Assembly (NCBI RefSeq): GCF_001655675.1
Contig: NZ_LYRP01000047.1
Location: 212,205-276,204, forward strand
Source: Mangrovibacter phragmitis
GTDB taxonomy: Bacteria > Pseudomonadota > Gammaproteobacteria > Enterobacterales > Enterobacteriaceae
Direction: 5' to 3'
Length of the DNA: 64,000 nucleotides
Under the pieces are notes generated by a model, which worked only from the letters and a program-made list of their open reading frames with translations, had not been told where the DNA came from and did not search any database. Within the stretch, counting starts at the first letter, position 1, and every line of letters starts with the position of its first letter. The position numbers and the translations under genes were made by a program. Positions 58,627-64,000 of the stretch are shown one piece after another.

Positions 58627-59046
58627 TTACCTGAATTACAATTCATTTATATATAACCGCCAGATAACTCTCATCAGTTGCCAGTTTCCCCGCACCAGCA
58701 AAAAACTAAATATATCGATGACGAAAAATCAGAACTCACGATGATGCGACTGTTGCAGACTATCGGTATATGGAGCACAGATGATGCAAAGGTAAGCTGT
58801 ATTAAGGAGGTGCATTTTTATGCATCAGGTGTTTGTATAGATAAGACAAACTTTCAACCAGTTAACTAATAATAGAATATAAAGTTACTTTAGATTACAT
58901 GAAGCAGATAAATAACCATAAAATGTAGTACTTATTAATATTAACTCCCCACAAATATTCATTTCATTATAAATTGTTTCTCTACGTTAATATCATCACA
59001 TCGATGAAACTTTTTTGCGCCATTATGTGGCGTAAGTTTCATTTTT
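58627..59046 (+). ncRNA. Candidate unannotated transcript (sRNA or small-peptide gene)
   Basis: A promoter-like pair TTACCT/TATATA with 17-bp spacing (58627-58655) is followed about 350 bp later by a 9-bp ATGAAACTT/AAGTTTCAT stem (59004-59042) and five T. Inside, TAAGGAGGTG (58803-58812) is an almost full anti-16S match. It sits 7 bp before ATG 58820, which starts only a six-codon ORF (MHQVFV). An overlapping frame from 58741 codes 42 residues without homology that I recognise. The hairpin may instead belong to the aapJ enhancer. Confidence 0.25.
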
Positions 59047-59062
59047 GCACCATGACAGGGCG
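59016..59062. promoter_or_regulatory. Two NtrC-like sites 30 bp apart upstream of aapJ
   Basis: TGCGCC-N5-GTGGCG (59016-59032) and TGCACC-N5-AGGGCG (59046-59062) fit the pattern TGC-N11-GC of NtrC sites, with good left and weaker right halves. Their centres lie about 136 and 106 bp upstream of the expected aapJ start, like the glnAp2 enhancer sites. Confidence 0.5.
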
Positions 59063-59133
59063 CCATTTCCTATATTTCATGCCTACACTCATCGCAGGGT
59101 GATTGCTTTGTCACATTTTGAATAGTTTAAAAC

Positions 59134-59150
59134 CTGGCATCACCTTTGCT
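59134..59150 (+). promoter_or_regulatory. Sigma-54 promoter of the aapJQMP operon
   Basis: CTGGCATCACCTTTGCT has GG-N10-GC and matches TGGCAC-N5-TTGCW in all but one position. The start would be about 59161, 80 bp before aapJ. It fits nitrogen-limited expression through RpoN and NtrC. Confidence 0.8.
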
Positions 59151-59241
59151 TTATTAAGTTCGGCAATCGCCACAGACAGGATGATGGCATCAATATGGAT
59201 GCCACTTTTTATAACGATAATTTAGCCACACAGGATCCACT

Positions 59242-60267
59242 ATGAAAAAATTGACGTTAGCCACTCTGGTAGCAGCAGGAGCGCTGTTTGGTATCGCCAA
59301 CCAGGCACATGCAGGGGCAACCCTGGATGCCGTTAAAAAGAAAGGATTCGTACAGTGCGGTATCAGTGATGGCTTACCGGGCTTTTCATATGCTGATGCA
59401 AGCGGCAAGTTCACAGGTATTGATGTGGATATTTGCCGTGGTATTGCTGCTGCCGTGTTCGGCGACGCTTCAAAAGTAAAATATACTCCACTCACAGCGA
59501 AGGAACGTTTCACTGCTTTGCAATCTGGCGAAGTGGATCTGCTTTCACGTAATACCACCTGGACATCTTCCCGCGATGGTGGCATGGGGATGGTTTTTGC
59601 TGGTGTTAACTATTACGACGGCATTGGCTTCCTCACACACGCTAAAGCCGGATTAAAAAGTGCGAAAGAACTCGACGGTGCGACAGTCTGCATTCAGGCC
59701 GGGACCGATACAGAACTGAACGTTGCTGACTATTTCAAAGCCAACAACATGAAATACACACCAGTAACGTTTGACCGTTCTGATGAATCAGCGAAAGCGC
59801 TTGAGTCTGGCCGCTGCGATACGCTGGCTTCTGACCAGTCGCAGCTTTATGCGCTGCGTATCAAACTCAGCAAACCTGGCGAATGGGTTGTTCTGCCTGA
59901 AGTTATCTCTAAAGAGCCGCTGGGGCCTGTTGTTCGTCGGGGTGATGACGACTGGTTTGCCATCGTTCGCTGGACACTGTTTGCTATGCTGGATGCAGAA
60001 GAAATGGGTGTCAGCTCCAAAAACGTTGATGAAAAAGCAGCCCATCCTTCCAACCCGGATATGGCACACCTGTTAGGTGCTGAAGGCGACTTTGGTAAAG
60101 ACCTGAAGCTCGACAACAAATGGGCATTCAACATTGTTAAACAGGTTGGCAACTACGGTGAAATATTTGACCGCAACGTTGGTGAAGGTAGCCCACTGAA
60201 AATCAAACGCGGCCTTAACAACCTCTGGAACAATGGCGGTATCCAGTACGCCCCGCCAGTACGTTAA
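59242..60267 (+). CDS. yhdW: Amino-acid ABC transporter periplasmic binding protein (AapJ/YhdW)
   Basis: This solute-binding protein for general L-amino acids is related to Rhizobium AapJ and E. coli YhdW. The 341-residue precursor has a signal peptide (cleavage after AHA at about 24) and an SBP family-3 fold with GVLxCGISDGLPGFS-like and FTGIDVDICRGIAAAVFGD segments. Unlike the K-12 copy, which is annotated as a pseudogene, it is intact here. It heads a four-gene operon behind a sigma-54 promoter. Substrate range is inferred from the family. Confidence 0.92.
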   Translation: MKKLTLATLVAAGALFGIANQAHAGATLDAVKKKGFVQCGISDGLPGFSYADASGKFTGIDVDICRGIAAAVFGDASKVKYTPLTAKERFTALQSGEVDLLSRNTTWTSSRDGGMGMVFAGVNYYDGIGFLTHAKAGLKSAKELDGATVCIQAGTDTELNVADYFKANNMKYTPVTFDRSDESAKALESGRCDTLASDQSQLYALRIKLSKPGEWVVLPEVISKEPLGPVVRRGDDDWFAIVRWTLFAMLDAEEMGVSSKNVDEKAAHPSNPDMAHLLGAEGDFGKDLKLDNKWAFNIVKQVGNYGEIFDRNVGEGSPLKIKRGLNNLWNNGGIQYAPPVR

Positions 60268-60280
60268 TTTTTGCAGTAAT

Positions 60281-60302
60281 GGGCACTACATTTGTAGTGC
60301 CC
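60281..60302 (+). repeat. Hairpin between yhdW and yhdX
   Basis: A 9-bp perfect GGGCACTAC/GTAGTGCCC stem has a 4-nt ATTT loop and no T run. It lies just after the binding-protein gene and is likely to stabilise its mRNA or reduce downstream expression. Confidence 0.65.
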
Positions 60303-60337
60303 TCACGTCTGTCGCATTGTATTACTGAGGTTCGTTT

Positions 60338-61519
60338 ATGTCTCATCGCCGCCTTAAAACGAAAGGAGAACTCTCCTTTTCTAACCCTGCGGTGCGTGCC
60401 TGGCTGTACCAGATTATCGCAATTGTTCTGGTAGCCACGGCCGCAATTTACCTGATACACAACACCATCACAAACCTTAATAACCGCGGAATCACTTCCG
60501 GATTTGCTTTTCTGGACAGAAGCGCCGGGTTCGGTATTGTCCAGCATCTTATTGATTATCAAGAGGGGGATACATACGGCAGAGTCTTTGTCGTTGGGTT
60601 GCTCAACACACTGCTGGTTTCCGCACTGTGTATCATTTTTGCTTCTTTTCTGGGTTTTTTCCTTGGCCTTGCCCGCCTTTCAGATAACTGGTTGTTACGG
60701 AAGATCTCGACGATATATATCGAAACCTTCCGTAATATTCCGCCTTTGCTACAAATTTTCTTCTGGTACTTTGCGGTATTACGTAATTTACCGGGTCCTC
60801 GCCAGGCACTTGATCTGTTTGATCTGGTATTCCTTAGCAACCGTGGCCTTTACCTGCCTTCCCCAATTATTGGAGAGGGCCTTATCGCCACAGGGCTGGC
60901 TATACTGGTTGCGCTGATTGTCAGCTATGGGCTGTACCGGTTCAATCGCACACGCCAAATCAAAACAGGGCAACTTCGCCGCACCTGGCCTGTAGCCCTC
61001 GTTCTGATAGTATTTTTACCTTTATTAACTCATTTGATCTTTGGTGCAGCAATTCACTGGGATATTCCTGCATTGCGGGGATTCAATTTCCGCGGAGGGA
61101 TGGTTTTAATCCCTGAACTGGCCGCACTTACTCTGGCTTTATCCGTCTATACATCGGCATTTATTGCGGAAATAATTCGCTCGGGTATCCAGTCGGTTCC
61201 GTTTGGACAGCATGAAGCAGCGCGTAGCCTTGGGTTACCCAACCCAATAACCCTGCGCCAGGTCATTATTCCTCAGGCGCTGCGTGTCATTATCCCTCCA
61301 CTGACCAGCCAGTATCTGAATATAGTGAAGAACTCCTCACTGGCAGCTGCGATTGGTTATCCGGACATGGTATCGCTTTTTGCCGGAACCGTACTCAACC
61401 AGACGGGACAAGCTATAGAAACTATTGCCATCACAATGTCGGTCTATTTGATCATCAGTCTGAGTATTTCGTTGTTGATGAATATTTATAACCGCCGCAT
61501 TGCTCTGGTGGAACGTTAA
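60338..61519 (+). CDS. yhdX: Amino-acid ABC transporter permease (AapQ/YhdX)
   Basis: This first permease subunit of the AapJQMP-type importer has 393 residues with about eight hydrophobic segments. It has the HisM-type binding-protein-dependent transport signature EAARSLGLPNPITLRQVIIPQALRVIIPP near residues 290-320, where it contacts the ATPase. It is longer than most polar amino-acid permeases because of an extra N-terminal region and periplasmic loop, as in AapQ. It is followed 6-9 nt later by yhdY. Confidence 0.93.
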   Translation: MSHRRLKTKGELSFSNPAVRAWLYQIIAIVLVATAAIYLIHNTITNLNNRGITSGFAFLDRSAGFGIVQHLIDYQEGDTYGRVFVVGLLNTLLVSALCIIFASFLGFFLGLARLSDNWLLRKISTIYIETFRNIPPLLQIFFWYFAVLRNLPGPRQALDLFDLVFLSNRGLYLPSPIIGEGLIATGLAILVALIVSYGLYRFNRTRQIKTGQLRRTWPVALVLIVFLPLLTHLIFGAAIHWDIPALRGFNFRGGMVLIPELAALTLALSVYTSAFIAEIIRSGIQSVPFGQHEAARSLGLPNPITLRQVIIPQALRVIIPPLTSQYLNIVKNSSLAAAIGYPDMVSLFAGTVLNQTGQAIETIAITMSVYLIISLSISLLMNIYNRRIALVER

Positions 61520-61528
61520 GGACGCATG

Positions 61529-62632
61529 ATGAGTAAAGCTATTTTATCAAAAGACTCTCGTCCTGATGCTTCCTGGTCCGGACGTACACTACTATGGATG
61601 CGTAAGAATCTGTTTTCATCCTGGAGTAATAGCCTGCTGACTATTATCTGCCTGTGGTTAATGTGGCAGTTAATTCCACCATTGCTCAACTGGGCTATTT
61701 TTCATGCTAACTGGGCAGGTTCAACACGTAGTGACTGTACTAAAGAAGGTGCCTGTTGGGTGTTTATCCATGCCCGTTTCGGGCAGTTTATGTATGGGCT
61801 CTATCCGCATGAACAGCGCTGGCGTATTAATACGGCACTGATTATTGGCCTGTTGAGTATTCTTCCGATGTTCTGGAAGAACATGCCGCAGCGGGGCCGC
61901 TACATCACCGGATGGGTAATTGTTTATCCAGTCGTTGTGTGGTGGTTAATGTATGGTGGCTTCTTCGGGCTAAACCGCATTGAAACACGCCAGTGGGGTG
62001 GTCTGACACTGACTTTGATTATTGCGTCTATTGGTATTGCCGGTGCTCTCCCTCTGGGGATTCTTCTGGCATTGGGACGCCGTTCGCGTATGCCTGTAGT
62101 CAGAATTCTGTCTGTTATTTTTATCGAATTCTGGCGTGGCGTACCACTCATCACTGTTCTGTTTATGTCTTCAGTAATGCTGCCGCTCTTTATGTCAGAA
62201 GGGACAACGATAGATAAACTAATCAGGGCGTTGGTCGGTGTGGTTCTTTTCCAGTCATCCTATGTTGCAGAAGTAGTCAGGGGCGGTTTACAAGCTTTGC
62301 CAAAAGGACAATACGAAGCTGCGGAATCCCTGGCGCTGGGATACTGGAAAACCCACATTTTAGTCATTCTTCCACAAGCCTTAAAACTGGTGATCCCAGG
62401 GCTGGTCAACACGATCATTGCATTATTCAAAGACACCAGCCTGGTCATCATTATAGGCCTGTTCGATTTGTTCAGTAGCGTTCAGCAGGCCACCGTTGAC
62501 CCGGCATGGCTTGGGATGTCAACCGAAGGCTATGTCTTCGCCGCAATGGTCTACTGGATCTTCTGTTTCAGCATGTCGCGCTATAGCCAGTATCTGGAAA
62601 AGCGCTTCCATACCGGGCGCACACCGCACTAA
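61529..62632 (+). CDS. yhdY: Amino-acid ABC transporter permease (AapM/YhdY)
   Basis: This second permease of the importer has 367 residues and forms the heterodimer with YhdX. It carries about eight membrane segments and the EAA loop [20 protein letters not shown] then [11 protein letters not shown]. The start at the second of two tandem ATGs (61529) gives seven-base spacing to AAGG and the E. coli length. ATG 61526 is possible. A cysteine pair in the loop CTKEGACW is shared with E. coli. Confidence 0.93.
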   Translation: MSKAILSKDSRPDASWSGRTLLWMRKNLFSSWSNSLLTIICLWLMWQLIPPLLNWAIFHANWAGSTRSDCTKEGACWVFIHARFGQFMYGLYPHEQRWRINTALIIGLLSILPMFWKNMPQRGRYITGWVIVYPVVVWWLMYGGFFGLNRIETRQWGGLTLTLIIASIGIAGALPLGILLALGRRSRMPVVRILSVIFIEFWRGVPLITVLFMSSVMLPLFMSEGTTIDKLIRALVGVVLFQSSYVAEVVRGGLQALPKGQYEAAESLALGYWKTHILVILPQALKLVIPGLVNTIIALFKDTSLVIIIGLFDLFSSVQQATVDPAWLGMSTEGYVFAAMVYWIFCFSMSRYSQYLEKRFHTGRTPH

Positions 62633-62640
62633 GGAAAATC

Positions 62641-63399
62641 ATGAGTCAAAATACTATTCTACCTGCCGACGCGATGATTACGCTGGAAGATGTTAACAAG
62701 TGGTACGGGCAGTTTCATGTTTTGAAAGATATTAACCTTAATGTCCAGCAAGGCGAGCGTATTGTTCTGTGTGGTCCTTCAGGCTCAGGAAAATCAACAA
62801 CGATTCGTTGTATAAATCACCTGGAAGAACATCAGCAAGGGCGCATTGTTGTTGATGGCATTGAGCTCAATGATGACATCCGCAATATTGAGCGGGTCCG
62901 TAACGAAGTTGGAATGGTATTCCAGCACTTCAACTTATTCCCGCATCTTACCGTCTTGCAGAACTGCACTCTCGCTCCGATTTGGGTGAAAAAAATGCCC
63001 AAACGTGAAGCAGAAGCGTTGGCCATGCATTACCTCGAACGTGTGCGTATTGCTGAACATGCTAATAAATTCCCCGGCCAAATATCCGGAGGCCAGCAAC
63101 AGCGTGTAGCTATTGCCCGGTCCTTATGTATGAAGCCTAAAATAATGCTGTTTGATGAGCCAACCTCAGCACTGGATCCTGAAATGGTTAAAGAGGTGCT
63201 GGATACCATGATTGGCCTGGCTGAAGATGGAATGACAATGCTCTGTGTGACCCATGAAATGGGGTTTGCCCGTACAGTTGCTAATCGCGTTATTTTCATG
63301 GACAGAGGCGAAATTGTAGAAGAAGCACCACCTGAGGAATTCTTCTCTAACCCGCGTTCCGATCGTACCCGGGCCTTCCTTTCCCAGGTTATTCATTAA
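62641..63399 (+). CDS. yhdZ: Amino-acid ABC transporter ATPase (AapP/YhdZ)
   Basis: This ATPase subunit has 252 residues with Walker [10 protein letters not shown] (45-53), signature ISGGQQQR, Walker [13 protein letters not shown] and the switch His in CVTHEM. It closes the yhdWXYZ operon 8 nt after yhdY and is followed by a terminator and then the rrn operon end, as in E. coli. Confidence 0.95.
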   Translation: MSQNTILPADAMITLEDVNKWYGQFHVLKDINLNVQQGERIVLCGPSGSGKSTTIRCINHLEEHQQGRIVVDGIELNDDIRNIERVRNEVGMVFQHFNLFPHLTVLQNCTLAPIWVKKMPKREAEALAMHYLERVRIAEHANKFPGQISGGQQQRVAIARSLCMKPKIMLFDEPTSALDPEMVKEVLDTMIGLAEDGMTMLCVTHEMGFARTVANRVIFMDRGEIVEEAPPEEFFSNPRSDRTRAFLSQVIH

Positions 63400-63421
63400 A
63401 ATATCCGTATTGCGTTTGCTG

Positions 63422-63450
63422 ATGCCCTGTCCTGTGACAGGGCATTTTTT
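63422..63450 (+). terminator. yhdWXYZ terminator
   Basis: A 10-bp ATGCCCTGTC/GACAGGGCAT stem with a 4-nt loop is followed by six T. Confidence 0.92.
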
Positions 63451-63662
63451 ACTCGGTTAAATGGGTAAGAAAAATTGGCAACAATAATAAGCACCAGCGG
63501 TTCTGGCGGAAACAGCGACGGTCTGCGGATGTGCCGCCTCGGTCGGCTCGACCCGGTGGTGTGCAGGCAAAAAACCCGGCACTGCAGCGGAATAACCTGA
63601 CGGGAACTGTTCCCGGGCGTGAAACTGTGGCTGAACAGCTGAACGGCCTGAAATACAAAAGC
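63451..63662. other. GC-rich spacer with open frame between yhdZ and rrn terminators
   Basis: On the plus strand the frame is open without a stop from 63438 to a TAA at 63696, with no ATG. The first GTG is at 63531. The central translation (VPGRETVAEQLNGLKYKSKK) looks protein-like but runs into the rrn terminator sequence. A CGGGAA/TTCCCG hairpin lies at 63601-63615. It could be a decayed gene end or just spacer. Confidence 0.25.
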
Positions 63663-63690
63663 AAAAAACCCCCAGCTTTCGCTGAGGGTT
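63663..63690 (-). terminator. Terminator of the rRNA operon
   Basis: On the minus strand the CCCTCAGC/GCTGGGGG stem has a GAAA loop and six T follow. It starts 12 bp after the 5S 3' end. Confidence 0.9.
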
Positions 63691-63701
63691 CTTCTTAATT
63701 G

Positions 63702-63821
63702 AAGCCTGGCAGTTCCCTACTCTCGCATGGGGAGACCCCACACTACCATCGGCGCTACGGCGTTTCACTTCTGAGTTCGGCATGGGGTCAGGTGGGACCA
63801 CCGCGCTCTTGCCGCCAGGCA
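63702..63821 (-). rRNA. rrf: 5S ribosomal RNA
   Basis: The minus strand reads TGCCTGGCGGCAAGAGCGCG at the 5' end and ends GGGAACTGCCAGGCTT, giving 120 nt. It matches E. coli 5S throughout, with small changes near position 14 and at the 3' terminus that keep the terminal helix. Only one 5S copy is present. E. coli rrnD at this position carries a second 5S and tRNA-Thr. Confidence 0.97.
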
Positions 63822-63917
63822 GATTCTGTTTCATTCACCGCCTCACGGCCATGAATCTTAATCCGTCAACAGGCTGAAAATTTCGTCTCTCTCACACCAA
63901 AACATCTTTGGCGTTGT
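63822..63917 (-). other. 23S-5S transcribed spacer
   Basis: This 96-bp spacer shows no tRNA gene. The part next to 23S (AACATCTTTGGCGTTGT on the plus strand) resembles one arm of the 23S processing stalk. Confidence 0.7.
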
Positions 63918-64000
63918 AAGGTTAAGCCTCACGGTTCATTAGTACCGGTTAGCTCAACGCATCGCTGCGCTTACACACCCGGCCTATCAACGTCGTCGTC
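63918..64000 (-). rRNA. rrl: 23S ribosomal RNA, 3' end only
   Basis: The complement of the last 83 bases ends with GAACCGTGAGGCTTAACCTT, the conserved 3' end of enterobacterial 23S rRNA. It is preceded by GTTGATAGGCCGGGTGTGTA. The gene continues beyond the right edge, transcribed leftward into 5S. Confidence 0.96.

Larger units (their letters stand above)
58477..59241. other. fis-aapJ intergenic region (765 bp)
   Basis: This is the longest gene-poor stretch. It holds a candidate promoter (58627-58655), a weak 42-63 codon frame (58678-58869), a strong ribosome site with a tiny ORF (58803-58840), a hairpin with T run (59004-59046), two NtrC-like sites (59016-59062) and the aapJ sigma-54 promoter (59134-59150). 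In E. coli the yhdJ-acrEF genes occupy this position. None of them is present here. Confidence 0.6.

Overview
The window is a stretch of ordinary core chromosome from a gamma-proteobacterium of the order Enterobacterales. Nearly every protein is close to its Escherichia coli counterpart in sequence and length, and Fis matches the E. coli protein as I recall it. Gene order follows the E. coli region from ibaG/mla to fis/yhdWXYZ/rrn, with differences. No sialic-acid (nan) cluster or gltF lies between gltD and sspB. The methionine sulfoxide reductase pair msrPQ sits between csrD and aroQ. Nothing equivalent to yhdJ-acrEF lies between fis and the amino-acid transporter. This layout suggests an Erwinia/Pantoea/Serratia-like relative rather than Escherichia itself, but I cannot name the genus. 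I saw no insertion sequence, prophage, CRISPR array, tRNA gene or obvious genomic island.

Layout. 1-3437 (minus): ibaG (cut by the left edge) and the Mla phospholipid-transport operon mlaFEDCB. 3669-11871 (plus): yrbG, kdsD, kdsC, lptC, lptA, lptB, rpoN, hpf, ptsN, rapZ, npr, covering Kdo synthesis, LPS export, sigma-54 and the nitrogen PTS. 11883-15827 (minus): mtgA, elbB and arcB, with the ArcZ small RNA on the plus strand between elbB and arcB. 15889-23397: yhcC (minus), then gltBD (plus) behind a long leader that may encode a short upstream peptide. 23548-27208 (minus): sspBA, rpsI-rplM, zapE. 27422-30499 (plus): zapG, degQ, degS. 30541-37306: mdh (minus), argR and yhcN (plus), aaeXAB (minus), aaeR (plus). 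37374-49665 (minus): tldD, yhdP, rng, maf, mreDCB, csrD. 49959-58416 (plus): msrPQ, aroQ, accBC, yhdT, panF, prmA, dusB, fis. 59242-63399 (plus): an AapJQMP/YhdWXYZ-type amino-acid ABC transporter behind a well-formed sigma-54 promoter. 63702-64000 (minus): 5S rRNA and the 3' end of 23S rRNA.

How they fit together. Mla, Lpt, KdsC/KdsD, YhdP, DegS and DegQ all serve the outer membrane and its stress response. MreBCD, MtgA, ZapE and ZapG serve cell shape, wall synthesis and division. RpoN, PtsN, Npr and RapZ couple nitrogen and carbon sensing, and GltBD and the sigma-54-dependent Aap transporter are nitrogen-assimilation outputs in the same window. ArcB, ArcZ and Mdh connect to redox control. 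I found no undescribed multi-gene system. The most useful leads are non-coding: an apparently unannotated transcription unit in the fis-aapJ gap, duplicated NtrC-like sites 30 bp apart upstream of aapJ, a 34-codon upstream ORF in the gltB leader, a near-perfect palindrome between mlaF and yrbG, and a GC-rich open frame wedged between the aap and rrn terminators.
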